A DNA stretch of 54,148 bases from Nitrospira sp. (GCA_016873615.1 VGWX01000007.1:1-54148); one strand, 5' to 3'; shown: positions 7,558-17,246, counted from the stretch's first letter. The notes: generated by a model not told the origin, from the letters alone. Program-made: numbers and translations.

Positions 7558-9375
7558 TTATTCAGTGCTTTTTTTGATCGTTTTTAGCGGCACTGTTAGC
7601 GTGGCGTGGGTTCCAAAGCCTGTTTTTGAATCGATCTTGAAATGGCCCCCAAGATATTTCAGGCGCTCATGTATGGTAAAGAGGCCAAAACCGCCGGATT
7701 TACTGGTATGAGAGTCGATATGTGAGGCATCGAAACCTATACCGTCGTCTTCAATATCAATCTGAACATTTTTATAATCTCTCTGCACCGATACTTTTAC
7801 ATTGCGTGCTTTTGCATGTCTTGTCACATTGATCATCAGTTCCCGAACTGCCTGGTACAGAAGGACTGAGGTCTCGTCAGACAGAGGCTTGGGTTTTTGA
7901 TCATCTTTGAAATGGAATATCAATCCGAGCTGTTTCTGAAATTGATATCCGAGCCATTTGAGTGCGGACTCCAATCCCTCCTCATAAAGCAAAGGTGTCC
8001 CAAGCTGAAATGTGAGCGACTTGGCATATTCAATGGTCTGGTCGATCAGATCTGCTATTTCAGCAGCAGATGTTTTGAGTTCAGTTGAAGAAACCATTTC
8101 GTTAAACGCACCCATTTTATTTTTACAATAATATAAAGTTTGTCCAATGTAGTCGTTCAGTTCAGTTGCAATACACCGGCGTTGACGCTCCTCGACAAGT
8201 GAAAGTTCCGAGGCAAGAGAACGAAGCTGCTTTTGATACGAAAGAAGCTTTTCTTCAGCCTTCTTTCGGTCGGTAATGTCGGTAAGAATAGCAAAGCTGC
8301 CGGCAAACTTGCCTTCATCATCAAAAAGCGGTTTAGGTGAAACAATTGTATGTATTTTCTTGCCATCTTTTCTGGTTACGCTAAGTTCATAGGGTGTAGC
8401 ATCTCCGCTCAATCTTTCAGCCCACTGTTTTTTAAATATGCGCTGGTTTTCTTTGTCCAGAAGCACCAAATAGTTATAACCCAATAATTCATCACGGCTG
8501 TAACCGGACATCTCGCAGAACTGTTCGTTTACAAATGTGATAACATTATTCTGATCAATAACTGAAAGCCCTTCGTTCATCGTCTCTATTAATGTGCGGT
8601 GATGCTCTTCGCTCCTGCGCAGAGCTTCTTCAATACGCAGGCGCTCTGCAATTTCCTGATGGAGTTTCTCATTTGCTATTGTCAGTTCAGCGGTTCGTTC
8701 CTGAACCCTGTGCTCCATATCATCGTAGGCTTTCTGCAAGGCTGTCTCTGCCCGCTTACGTTTGGAAATTTCTCTGGCAATGCTTTCAATAGTATCGTTC
8801 GTTACTTTTTTCAGGGATTCCAGCAGCTCTATTTGTGATATTCCGGATACCCTTGCACGAAGGTTGCCTATGGATACCTTATGCAGCACATCAAAATGTT
8901 CGGCAAGAACAATCGCAAATTCATGAGATTGATCAACGATTTCGCCGATTTCCTCAGCAGTCAGATTAATAATATGTTTTAATTTGCCGATAAGCTCGAT
9001 GCGTGATTCTTCAGGTATTCTTACCGTAGGGTCGCCGGATGAAATCTTTTTTAATGCCTCAAAGACTTCCGAAAGACTCAGGGCCAGTTCCATGCTCATG
9101 CTCTCCAGTTCTCTGTCCCTGTCTCCAATGATATTGCTGTATTCCTTGAATTGCTTGTTTATAACATTGAGCGTAGCTTTCATTGCGCTAATATCATTAT
9201 TTGCCTTAAAAACATCACAATCAAGGCACATTTCTATCTTTTCAATAAATTTCCCCTGGATTTCGTTCCTGCAGTGGGTTTCGGAAAACAGCCAGCACTT
9301 AAGATCCTTTGCCTTGAAAGCAGGGCAGCTCTTTTCTTTACATTGAAAAGCTTCCCAGCATTTAACCAGTCCCAT
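7558..9375 (-). CDS. PAS sensor histidine-kinase-like protein with Cys-rich N-terminus; phosphoacceptor His replaced by Asn
   Basis: 605 aa from ATG 9375 (a TTG at 9387 adds 4 residues). Order: residues 1-55 a Cys/Trp-rich module (VKCWEAFQC..CPAF..KCW..HCRN..CLDCDVF, a two-CW-like pattern); ~60-210 helical HAMP-like pair; coiled coil; PAS ~250-365 (FVNEQFCEMSGYSRDELLG); then a HisKA_3-type dimerisation segment and an ATPase domain. The ATPase boxes look intact: INVTRHAKARNV, DDGIGFDAS, GGFGLFTIHERL. The dimerisation helix reads ERQRRCIATELNDYIGQTL, where NarX/DesK-type kinases have LHD. The Asn codon is AAC at 8155-8157. No membrane segment, so cytoplasmic. It shares its first ~210 residues with the HD-GYP protein at 10883. 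No response regulator adjoins it. Confidence 0.85.
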   Translation of the reverse strand: MGLVKCWEAFQCKEKSCPAFKAKDLKCWLFSETHCRNEIQGKFIEKIEMCLDCDVFKANNDISAMKATLNVINKQFKEYSNIIGDRDRELESMSMELALSLSEVFEALKKISSGDPTVRIPEESRIELIGKLKHIINLTAEEIGEIVDQSHEFAIVLAEHFDVLHKVSIGNLRARVSGISQIELLESLKKVTNDTIESIAREISKRKRAETALQKAYDDMEHRVQERTAELTIANEKLHQEIAERLRIEEALRRSEEHHRTLIETMNEGLSVIDQNNVITFVNEQFCEMSGYSRDELLGYNYLVLLDKENQRIFKKQWAERLSGDATPYELSVTRKDGKKIHTIVSPKPLFDDEGKFAGSFAILTDITDRKKAEEKLLSYQKQLRSLASELSLVEERQRRCIATELNDYIGQTLYYCKNKMGAFNEMVSSTELKTSAAEIADLIDQTIEYAKSLTFQLGTPLLYEEGLESALKWLGYQFQKQLGLIFHFKDDQKPKPLSDETSVLLYQAVRELMINVTRHAKARNVKVSVQRDYKNVQIDIEDDGIGFDASHIDSHTSKSGGFGLFTIHERLKYLGGHFKIDSKTGFGTHATLTVPLKTIKKSTE

Positions 9376-9534
9376 CGTATTAACCAATATTTTTTGTATG
9401 CATGTTCATAAAATTAATGCCTTATATTAAATCCCAAAATAGCCATGTATAATATTTTAGAACAATTTCAGACGATTGTCTAAAAAAATGACTATCCATA
9501 AATGTAAAAATCAGAATACTGTTATTCCCTCAGG

Positions 9535-10440
9535 TTAAGCCTTACTGGCAAGCCTTAAAATAACAGAGACAACAGCCTTTGTAACATTCAGCATAAAATC
9601 AAAATCAAGGGTTTCGTATCTATCATGAGAAGTATGGTAATGAGGATTTCTGAACATGGCTGTATCTGTCAGCATCAGTGCAGGGTAGCCTTGATCCCAG
9701 AAAGAAGCATGGTCGCTGAACCGGGTTTCAGGAATAATCCTGCCGTTGAAAGGCACTTTATATGGCACAACAGAGAGTTCCGGTACATGCTGGGCTGAAG
9801 CGCTGCAGAAGTATTTCATGATCCCTTCAGATTTTCGGTTTGCAATAACTCCGAGGAAATTTCCTTTTTTGGGGACAGGGATTCTTACAAAAAGGGGTGT
9901 GACCTGGCTTCCTTCCTCATTATCAGTGTAGCCGACCGATTCCAGAATAATAACAGCTTCATAACTCCTCTTTAATCTCTTTGACTCTTTAGCGAAAAGG
10001 TCACTGCCGATCAAAAAATGAATGGTTTGAGGCTGTGGCTCCTCAAGGGTAAATGCTGAGAATTGAACAGTTTTATTTAGCGTAAGCTTACTTATAATAT
10101 TTGCTGCTTCAAGCAATACCGCCACACCGCTGGCATTGTCGTCTGCGCCAGGGCTCCCCCATGCAGCATCATAGTGAGCGCCTAACAGAATCAGGTTGTT
10201 ATCTTTTAAGGCGCCTTCATGAGTAGCTATAATATTGCGGTAGGTTCTCCCATGGAACGGCACTTCCTGGTTTTCAACAGAAAGATTAAATGAGCGGAGG
10301 GTATCTTCAACATATTTTGCCTTTTCTTCCAATGAGTTATAATTTTCCCATCCATGGCGTAAACCTTCTGTTTTTTTAACATATTCCCTGAGCCTGTCCA
10401 TGCTGATATTCGACAATATATCGTGTATATGTGATGACAT
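9535..10440 (-). CDS. M28-family zinc aminopeptidase
   Basis: 301 aa. The co-catalytic two-zinc ligands of clan MH are visible: His89 and the Asp after it in GAHYDAAWG, Asp100/101 in GADDNASG, the catalytic Glu pair in LEEPQ (133-134), and the late HYHTSHDRYET. FSDHASFWDQGYPALMLTDT (~235-255) is the usual C-terminal motif. No clear signal peptide, so cytoplasmic unless the start is mis-set; ATG at 10440 lacks a strong ribosome site. A broken relative of the same family lies at 20701-21144. Confidence 0.85.
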   Translation of the reverse strand: MSSHIHDILSNISMDRLREYVKKTEGLRHGWENYNSLEEKAKYVEDTLRSFNLSVENQEVPFHGRTYRNIIATHEGALKDNNLILLGAHYDAAWGSPGADDNASGVAVLLEAANIISKLTLNKTVQFSAFTLEEPQPQTIHFLIGSDLFAKESKRLKRSYEAVIILESVGYTDNEEGSQVTPLFVRIPVPKKGNFLGVIANRKSEGIMKYFCSASAQHVPELSVVPYKVPFNGRIIPETRFSDHASFWDQGYPALMLTDTAMFRNPHYHTSHDRYETLDFDFMLNVTKAVVSVILRLASKA

Positions 10441-10882
10441 TTTTAAATAAAATAAGAAATAGAGAATTTGAACAAATTATTATTTTGTTAATTATGTATA
10501 CGTTAAAATGACTCTCTTTTTTTGTCAACATTTTATAAAATAAAGATATATTGACAGTCCGAAAGACTATCTGATAAAATTAGCAATAGCTATTATTTAA
10601 AATAAAAATGAAATTTATAAATATTCCTTATTATTAACCCAATAAATGCAATTGACGGTAGGCATATGTGCAGCAAAAGCGCTTGTGCAGCACCTTTGTG
10701 AGCGCTTTAATGAACCATATAACGTGCACGTTTTCATTCTTAGCGTTCAGATACTATGCAAACTCAAATTCTGCGTTCAAGAGGTTTTGATGCATATGTG
10801 CCTGCCGTTTTTTTATCCAAATGCATTTTTTGGGTTAAGAAGGTTTAATTTGATTCACTGAACATAAATAAAGATATTCCGA
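10441..10882. other. Intergenic region between divergent genes, no gene seen
   Basis: AT-rich 442-bp gap. The only structure noted is an inverted repeat AAAGCGCT (10678-10685) / AGCGCTTT (10702-10709). An open frame at 10646-10861 has no ribosome site and looks like chance. Both neighbouring genes must be served from here. Confidence 0.5.
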
Positions 10883-13522
10883 ATGATAAAAAGGGGAGCC
10901 GATATATTATTGAGTCAGCAGTCTGAGATGAAAACAGAAAAAATGGCTAAATGCTGGGAAGTTCTTGACTGTAATGAAAAGGCATGCCCTGCCTATATGT
11001 CAAGCAAATTAGAGTGCTGGCTTACCCCAGGGACCCTCTGTCGAAACTCAATACAGGGAAATTTTCTGGACAAGATTGAATTGTGCATAGGGTGTAATGT
11101 TTTTTCAATAAATATAAATATCGATTCAATAAAAGAAACACTCAAGATAGTTGATAAACAGTTCAGGGAATTCAGGGAGATTGTTCGGGAGAGGGATGAA
11201 GAGGTGGAAAGTATCGGTCTTGAGCTGGCAATAAGTCTCTCTGAGGTATTTGAAGCATTAAAGAAAATTTCTCAGGGAGATCCATCGGTAAAGATATCCG
11301 AAGGTTCTACAATTGAACTTATCAGCAGATTAAAACATATCGTTAATATGACAGCTGGAGGCATCAGTGAAATCGTCGATCTCTCGCATGAATTTGCTAT
11401 TTGTCTTGCAGAACACTTTGATGTATTGCACAGGGTTTCAAAAGGTGATCTCAATGCAAAAGTAACCGGAGCTTCACAGGTTGAGCTTCTTGAATCACTG
11501 AAAAATGTAACAAATGAAACAATCGAAAATATATCACATGAAATCGAGAAACGAAAGAACGCAGAAAATGCGCTCCGTAAATCTGAGGAGAGGTACCGTG
11601 TTATCTTCGAGAATACCGGGACTCCAACAATAATTGTGGAAGAAGATATGATGATATCCATGGCAAACAAGGAATTCGAAAAATTCTCAGGATATATAAG
11701 AGATGAAATTGAAGGCGAAAAAACCCTGCTGGAATTTATTCTGAAAGATGATATCGAAAGATTTAGAGATTATAATGATACAAAATCGTTTCTCCTGAAA
11801 AATTGTTTAAATTCTTTAGAATTCAGGTTTGTCAATAAACAGGGCAATGTTAAGGATATCATAGCAGTTGTTTCCATGATACCGGGAACAAAAATGAGGG
11901 TAGCCTCTTTATTGGAAATCACCGAGCGCAGGCAGAGGGAAATGGAAGCTATTGTTATGTTAACTGCTGCCTTGCGCTCTGCGCAAACCCGTGCCGATAT
12001 GCTACCTGTAGTTATCAACCAGTTGATGAATCTGCTGAAAGCAGAAGGAGCATCATTGGCTATCCGGGATACAATCAGTGGAGAGACGCTGATCGAAATT
12101 GCACGGGGTGAATGGGCAAACTGGACAGGCTTAAGGTTGCCGCCGGGTGAGGGGATAAGCGGACATGTCATTGATACAGGGCTCCCTTATTTAAACAATA
12201 ATATACTGTCTGATCCGCGCTTTGCCAGGCCCGAGCTGATCGGTAATCTCCAGGCTGTTGCCTGCGCCCCGCTTATTGAACAGGGGCAGACGATAGGCGC
12301 GATCTGGATAGGCCGTAAATCTGAAATTGCAGAATACGAAGTCCAGCTGCTCACAGCAATCGGAGAGATTGCTGCAAATGCGATACATCGGACCTCTCTC
12401 CATGAACAGACTGAACAACGTTTGCAACGCCTTTATGCGCTGCACGCTATTGATATGGCTATAACAGCAAGCCTGGATCTTCGTGTTACGCTCAATATTC
12501 TGCTTGAACATGTTACGAATCAGCTTCATACAGACGCTGCAACAGTTTTGCTGCTTAATCCTTATTCGCAGACTCTCGAATATGCTGCAAGCCGTGGCTT
12601 TCGCTCACATTCCATTAAAAATACGAGGCTGAAATTAGGTGAGGGCCATGCAGGAAAAGCAGCAATCGAACGACGGTTGATCAGCATTCCGAATGTGTTA
12701 AAGACAGAAGACCCATGCGTTCGCACACAAATACTGTCAGGTGAAGTATTTATTGCACATCATGCGGCCCCGCTTATTGCAAAAGGCCAGGTAAAAGGAG
12801 TTCTCGAAGTTTTTCACAGGACTCAACTCGTACCGGACCCTGAGTGGCTGGAATTTTTTGAAGCCCTTGCATCACAGGCAGCCATTGCCATAGATAACGC
12901 TACACTTTTTGATCAACTACAGCGCTCAAATATTGAACTTTCACTGGCTTACGACACAACTCTGGAAGGATGGTCGCATGCACTTGATATGCGCGACAAA
13001 GAGACAGAGGGACATACCCTGCGGGTAACCGAGATGACCATTCAGCTTGCGCGCAGTATGGGTATAAGCGAAGCTGAACTCGAACACATACGTAGAGGAG
13101 CATTGCTCCATGATATCGGGAAGATGGCAATCCCTGATACAATACTTCTCAAGCCGGGGCCGCTCAGCAATGAAGATTATGAGATCATGCGAAGGCATCC
13201 TGCCCATGCACATAAGATGTTATCGCCAATTTCCTTTTTAAGGCAGGCATTGAACATTCCTTACTGCCACCATGAAAAATGGGATGGCACAGGCTATCCT
13301 CATGGGTTAAAGGGTGAGCAGATACCGCTTGAAGCCCGCGTATTTGCTGTTGTTGATGTATGGGATGCTCTCACGTCAAACCGTCCGTATCGTCCTGCCT
13401 GGAATAGAGAAGATGCATTGAAATACATACAAGAGCAATCAGGCCGGCACTTTGACCCAAAGGTTGCAGAAACCTTTCTCAAAATGCTTTCTCAAAAGCC
13501 TTCATTTGCCATAACGAACTAA
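10883..13522 (+). CDS. Two-CW-like / PAS / GAF / GAF / HD-GYP signalling protein (probable c-di-GMP phosphodiesterase)
   Basis: 879 aa. Residues ~20-75 are the same Cys/Trp module as the kinase-like protein at 7558 (KCWEVLDC..CPAY..ECW..LCRN..CIGCNVF), followed by a HAMP-like helical region to ~215. Then PAS (~240-345), two GAF domains (~365-520 and ~530-690), and HD-GYP (~705-870). The HD-GYP metal and signature residues are present: LLHDIGK (His743, Asp744), HHEKWDGTGYP (GYP ~804), VVDVWDALTSNRPYR. It should hydrolyse c-di-GMP in the cytoplasm under control of ligands sensed by PAS/GAF. The start is uncertain: ATG 10928 or TTG ~10909 (after GGGGAG) are alternatives. Single gene, 130 bp before the phosphatase operon. 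Confidence 0.9.
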   Translation: MIKRGADILLSQQSEMKTEKMAKCWEVLDCNEKACPAYMSSKLECWLTPGTLCRNSIQGNFLDKIELCIGCNVFSININIDSIKETLKIVDKQFREFREIVRERDEEVESIGLELAISLSEVFEALKKISQGDPSVKISEGSTIELISRLKHIVNMTAGGISEIVDLSHEFAICLAEHFDVLHRVSKGDLNAKVTGASQVELLESLKNVTNETIENISHEIEKRKNAENALRKSEERYRVIFENTGTPTIIVEEDMMISMANKEFEKFSGYIRDEIEGEKTLLEFILKDDIERFRDYNDTKSFLLKNCLNSLEFRFVNKQGNVKDIIAVVSMIPGTKMRVASLLEITERRQREMEAIVMLTAALRSAQTRADMLPVVINQLMNLLKAEGASLAIRDTISGETLIEIARGEWANWTGLRLPPGEGISGHVIDTGLPYLNNNILSDPRFARPELIGNLQAVACAPLIEQGQTIGAIWIGRKSEIAEYEVQLLTAIGEIAANAIHRTSLHEQTEQRLQRLYALHAIDMAITASLDLRVTLNILLEHVTNQLHTDAATVLLLNPYSQTLEYAASRGFRSHSIKNTRLKLGEGHAGKAAIERRLISIPNVLKTEDPCVRTQILSGEVFIAHHAAPLIAKGQVKGVLEVFHRTQLVPDPEWLEFFEALASQAAIAIDNATLFDQLQRSNIELSLAYDTTLEGWSHALDMRDKETEGHTLRVTEMTIQLARSMGISEAELEHIRRGALLHDIGKMAIPDTILLKPGPLSNEDYEIMRRHPAHAHKMLSPISFLRQALNIPYCHHEKWDGTGYPHGLKGEQIPLEARVFAVVDVWDALTSNRPYRPAWNREDALKYIQEQSGRHFDPKVAETFLKMLSQKPSFAITN

Positions 13523-13652
13523 ACGCCTCTTTTCCGTCATTCTGAAGCAGCATTCCGACTGAAGAATCTGCCCGTGGATATATTTGTTTTTATTTACCTT
13601 GAAATCTTCATTAAAATCTGGTATCCAATATGGTATGAAAGAAGGAAATAAA

Positions 13653-14924
13653 GTGAGCGTGGCCGTGGATTACCTTGCCCGTTTAGAAAAAAAAGTCGAA
13701 ACGCTGAAGATACTTACGGAGGTTTCTCCTGTTATCTCATCAACTCTCGATTTAAAAGAACTCATGACCATTGTCATGGAAAAGGCAAAGGATATCATGC
13801 AGGCAGAGGCATGCTCAATCCTGCTGTATAACAAAGATACTAAAAAACTTGAATTTGAGGTCGCGATCTCTGAAAATAAATCTGCAACGGATATTTTGAA
13901 AGAGAAAATCAGTCTTGACTTAGGGCAGGGAATCGCGGGTTGGGTGGCGCAGAATCGTGAACTGTTGTTTATTAAGGATGTAAGGAAAGACAAACGCTTT
14001 TATCATGAAGCAGACAAGAAGACCGGATTCACGACAAAGAGTCTTATCGCTGCTCCGCTTATCGGGAGGCGCGGGCTTATTGGCGTTGCTGAAATCATTA
14101 ACCCCGGTAAAGAGGAGTATGATTTAGAGATACTGAAGATTCTCACCAAACACTTTGCCATTGCAATAGAAAACGCGCTCTACCATAAAGATGCACTTGA
14201 AAAAGAAAGGCTGAAACAGGAGCTTGAGATAGCTGCTACATTGCAAAAGAGCTTTCTCCCTGAATCTCCGCGCTGTAAGAAAGGCAATGTAATGGTGTCG
14301 GCAGTGAATATCCCTGCAAAACTGGTTGGAGGAGACCTCTACGATTTCACAGAACTCTCCGGGGGTAAGCTCGGAATCTTTATAGGCGATGTTTGCGGCA
14401 AAGGGATATCTGCTGCGCTTTATATGGCCAAAATTATAAGCGACTTCAGATACATTGCCCATGCAGAAGATTCTCCTGAGATTGTGATGAACAGATTGAA
14501 TTCCCTGCTGTCAAAAACTCCCCGGGGCATGTTTCTTACGGCAATTTATATGATAATGGATACCAGAAATGGAGGGGCTGTTATTTCTGTCGCAGGACAT
14601 CCGCCATTCCTCTGGATAACACAAAAGGGGGTAAAAGTGTCTTCTCTTGTTTCCGGAGCGCCGCTTGGAATAATACCAGAAGATTACAGTTCAGGCGCTA
14701 TTTCTCTCAGTAAAGGTGACAGGCTTTTGTTGATCACTGACGGCGTATTCGAGGCAAAGAATAAAAAGGGACAGAGGATTGGTTTTTCTGGTCTTTTGCG
14801 TTTTGTAAAAAAGAATAAGAATGATAAAAGACTTGTTAAGAAGATTGCTGAATATGTAAATATATTTTCAAGAGGCGCTGAAAAGGCGGATGATCTGACC
14901 ATTGTGGAAGTGAAATATTTATGA
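13653..14924 (+). CDS. GAF-PP2C (SpoIIE/RsbU-type) serine phosphatase
   Basis: About 423 aa from GTG 13653, chosen because AAGGA lies 7 bases upstream; ATG 13635 or TTG 13584 are in frame but lack ribosome sites. A coiled coil (~5-25) leads into a GAF domain (~25-180: AEACSILLYNK, LGQGIAGWVAQ, SLIAAPLIG). The PP2C/SpoIIE domain (~200-420) shows its metal Asp motifs LVGGDLYDF, GDVCGKGISAAL and LITDGVFEAKN. In RsbU systems this enzyme dephosphorylates a STAS antagonist. The kinase-like gene starts inside its last codons (ATGA-type overlap at 14921-14924), so the two are translationally coupled. Confidence 0.9.
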   Translation: MSVAVDYLARLEKKVETLKILTEVSPVISSTLDLKELMTIVMEKAKDIMQAEACSILLYNKDTKKLEFEVAISENKSATDILKEKISLDLGQGIAGWVAQNRELLFIKDVRKDKRFYHEADKKTGFTTKSLIAAPLIGRRGLIGVAEIINPGKEEYDLEILKILTKHFAIAIENALYHKDALEKERLKQELEIAATLQKSFLPESPRCKKGNVMVSAVNIPAKLVGGDLYDFTELSGGKLGIFIGDVCGKGISAALYMAKIISDFRYIAHAEDSPEIVMNRLNSLLSKTPRGMFLTAIYMIMDTRNGGAVISVAGHPPFLWITQKGVKVSSLVSGAPLGIIPEDYSSGAISLSKGDRLLLITDGVFEAKNKKGQRIGFSGLLRFVKKNKNDKRLVKKIAEYVNIFSRGAEKADDLTIVEVKYL

Positions 14925-15337
14925 AGGACTTTGCAACTATTGCTATTCCGTCCCATCCGAAATATCTTTCCATTGTTAGGTCTGTGACAGGGAAAATAGC
15001 GCAAATATATGAAATCACCGAAACCTTAACAGAGGATATGAAACTTGCTGTTGACGAGGCTTGTGCAAATGTCATTAAACATGCTTACCAGGGAGACAGA
15101 ACAAAAAAGATTGTATTAAAATACAAAATTACAAAAAAGTCCTTTAATGTAATTATCGAAGACAGCGGGATCAAGGCAAAAACGGATTTAATAAAAGGGA
15201 GGGATCTGGACGATATAAGGCCCGGGGGGCTGGGAATTCATTTTATCAAACGGGTATTTGATGTATTTCATTTTGATGAAACCAAGAAAAAAGGCAACAG
15301 ATTGATACTCATTAAATACATGAACATAAAGAAATGA
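14921..15337 (+). CDS. RsbW-like serine-protein kinase / anti-sigma-type ATPase
   Basis: 138 aa, a single GHKL ATPase domain of the HATPase_c_2 (RsbW/SpoIIAB) type. The N-box is VDEACANVIKHAY (~47-59) and the glycine lid is RPGGLGIHFIKRVFD (~100-115). EDSGIKA sits where the ATP-contacting DxG box lies. Such proteins phosphorylate a Ser on a STAS partner and bind the unphosphorylated form or a sigma factor. It overlaps the phosphatase before it by 4 bases and the STAS gene after it by 4 bases. No sigma-factor gene is in the cluster, so its output may not be a sigma factor. Confidence 0.9.
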   Translation: MKDFATIAIPSHPKYLSIVRSVTGKIAQIYEITETLTEDMKLAVDEACANVIKHAYQGDRTKKIVLKYKITKKSFNVIIEDSGIKAKTDLIKGRDLDDIRPGGLGIHFIKRVFDVFHFDETKKKGNRLILIKYMNIKK

Positions 15338-15663
15338 ACATAGGGATCGCATCCTATAAAGGCAGCAAGGTAATCCAGCTGTCAGGAGACATTGACATGT
15401 ACTCGTCTCCTGAACTGAGAACCGAATTGATGGGCCTGATAAAGAAGAGAATATCACCATTATATGTTGACTTTAAAGAGGTATCATATATAGACAGCTC
15501 AGGCATAGCAACCTTTGTTGAGGGGCTGAAGATTATGAAGACATATGATGGTAGATTGCGTCTTTTCTGCATACCTCAGGGAATCATGGAGATATTCAGG
15601 TTTTCGAAGCTTGACAGGGTATTCGAGATATACGGAAGCATTGATGATGCCATCAACAGCTGA
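15334..15663 (+). CDS. STAS-domain protein (anti-anti-sigma / MlaB-like)
   Basis: 109 aa, one STAS domain. The conserved phosphorylation loop is YIDSSGIATF with Asp54-Ser55-Ser56-Gly57, so a phosphorylatable Ser is kept. It resembles SpoIIAA/RsbV (substrate of an RsbW-type kinase), but E. coli MlaB, which binds the MlaF ATPase, is also a STAS protein. Position supports both: it overlaps the kinase gene upstream by 4 bases and its last ~20 bases overlap the start of mlaE downstream. I infer that it may be a phospho-controlled MlaB. That is not shown by sequence alone. Confidence 0.9.
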   Translation: MNIGIASYKGSKVIQLSGDIDMYSSPELRTELMGLIKKRISPLYVDFKEVSYIDSSGIATFVEGLKIMKTYDGRLRLFCIPQGIMEIFRFSKLDRVFEIYGSIDDAINS

Positions 15664-16453
15664 AAACATCCTGAACTCTGCAGTCAGGAAGGCAAGGTCG
15701 ATTTCCAGGGATATACACGATGCGTCAAAGATTATAAACGATATTTTTTTCTGGTCGTTTATCTCTCCCCTTAAAGGCAAGCCGCTCAGGTTCAGGGCGA
15801 GTATTAATGAGATGGTTAAGGCCGGCTATAATTCAGTGCCGATCGTAGCCGTCATTTCATTCTTCATAGGCATCATACTGGCATTTCAGGCAGCATACCA
15901 GCTTAAGAGGGTAGGAGCGCTTATCTATGTCGCAAACCTTGTAGGCGTATCGATAACAAGAGAGCTTGGACCGATAATAACAGCCATTATAGTATCAGGG
16001 AGGAGTGGTTCTGCCTTTGCAGCAGAAATCGGATCGATGAAGGCTGCTGAGGAGGTCGACGCCCTTATCAGCATGGGGATAAATCCCGTAAGGTTTATCG
16101 TTGTACCGAAGCTTATTGCCCTTATGGTTATGGTTCCCGCCCTTACAATATTTTCAGATTTCATAGGCATCCTTGGCGGCTTTGTCCTTTCTGTGACTAT
16201 TCTCGAAATCCATCCTGTCAATTATTTTCTGCAGACAGTGAACGCCCTGCTCGTAAAAGATGTAATGACCGGACTCATTAAGGCATGGGCCTTCGGTATC
16301 GTGATAACGACTGTCGGCGCATACCAGGGATTTAAGGTGACCGGAGGAGCAGAAGAAGTGGGAAGACGTACAACTGCTGCTGTTGTTGCCTCTATTTTTC
16401 TGGTAATTGTTTTTGATCTGTTTTTTACGACTATGTTTTATTATTTCACATAA
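15644..16453 (+). CDS. mlaE: MlaE-type ABC permease (copy A)
   Basis: 269 aa from ATG 15644 (15647 is equally possible; GGAAG lies 5 bases upstream). Six-helix-type permease with family segments VPIVAVISFFIGIILAFQAAYQL, GVSITRELGPIITAIIVSGRSGSAFAAEIG, the EEVDAL coupling helix, and a final ~ITTVGAYQGFKVTGGAEEVG. MlaE, with MlaF and MlaD, moves phospholipids between inner membrane and periplasmic carriers. It starts inside the STAS gene, so translation of the two is coupled. The second copy at 32919 has the same organisation but no STAS gene. Confidence 0.9.
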   Translation: MMPSTAENILNSAVRKARSISRDIHDASKIINDIFFWSFISPLKGKPLRFRASINEMVKAGYNSVPIVAVISFFIGIILAFQAAYQLKRVGALIYVANLVGVSITRELGPIITAIIVSGRSGSAFAAEIGSMKAAEEVDALISMGINPVRFIVVPKLIALMVMVPALTIFSDFIGILGGFVLSVTILEIHPVNYFLQTVNALLVKDVMTGLIKAWAFGIVITTVGAYQGFKVTGGAEEVGRRTTAAVVASIFLVIVFDLFFTTMFYYFT

Positions 16454-16460
16454 GATTATT

Positions 16461-17246
16461 ATGGAAAATGCAATCCAGGTGACCGGTCTTGTTGCCCGTT
16501 ACGGAGACAGAGAAATCCTGAAAGATATATCGTTCTTTATACCAAGGGGAATGACGACTGTAATACTCGGAGGAAGCGGATGCGGCAAAAGCACTCTCCT
16601 GAAACATCTGATCGGGCTTTTGAAACCAACACAGGGACAGATCAAGATCAACGGAAAAAACATAGCAGCGCTGAACGAGAACGAATTGAATGAAGTGCGG
16701 AAGAAGATGGGAATTTTATTTCAGGGAGCTGCCCTTCTCAATTCCATGACGATCGCAGACAACGTTGCCCTTCCTATGAGGGAGCATACCAGGCTGGAAG
16801 AAACCACAATACAGATTATGGTGCGCATGAAGCTTGACCTCGTTGGACTCTCAGGTTTTGAAGAGTTCTATCCTTCACAGCTTTCCGGTGGAATGAAAAA
16901 GAGAGCAGGCCTGGCAAGGGCAATAGCGCTGGACCCTGAGCTGCTTTTCTTTGACGAGCCATCTGCAGGGCTTGATCCCATAACTGCCGCAGGACTTGAT
17001 GAGTTGATACTAAAACTCAGGAATGTATTTAAGATGACGATAATTGTTGTAACCCATGAGCTTCCAAGTGTATTCACGATCGCGGATTATGTTATCATGC
17101 TTGATGCCGGCGAGATTATTTTTTCAGGAACGCTCGATGAGCTGAGGGCGTCTGTTCATCCAAGGATAAAGATGTTTCTTGAGAGACAGCCGGAACAGGA
17201 GACATATTCACCTGAGGATTATTTCAGGATTATTGCCGGAGAATAA
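16461..17246 (+). CDS. mlaF: MlaF-type ABC ATPase (copy A)
   Basis: 261 aa from ATG 16461, the first Met that fits the domain start (MENAIQVTGLVARYGDREIL). Walker A GGSGCGKST, Q-loop LFQGAALLNSMTI, signature LSGGMKKRAGLARA, Walker B LLFFDEPSAGLDP and the switch His in VVTHELPS are all present. The ending IKMFLERQPEQETYSPEDYF extends past the core domain. It powers the MlaE permease at the inner membrane; in E. coli the STAS protein MlaB binds this subunit. It lies 7 bp after mlaE. Confidence 0.9.
   Translation: MENAIQVTGLVARYGDREILKDISFFIPRGMTTVILGGSGCGKSTLLKHLIGLLKPTQGQIKINGKNIAALNENELNEVRKKMGILFQGAALLNSMTIADNVALPMREHTRLEETTIQIMVRMKLDLVGLSGFEEFYPSQLSGGMKKRAGLARAIALDPELLFFDEPSAGLDPITAAGLDELILKLRNVFKMTIIVVTHELPSVFTIADYVIMLDAGEIIFSGTLDELRASVHPRIKMFLERQPEQETYSPEDYFRIIAGE

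Noticed and set aside
10646-10861. 71-codon frame in the gap before the HD-GYP gene
   Set aside because: No ribosome site, no recognisable motif, Cys/Phe-rich chance composition.
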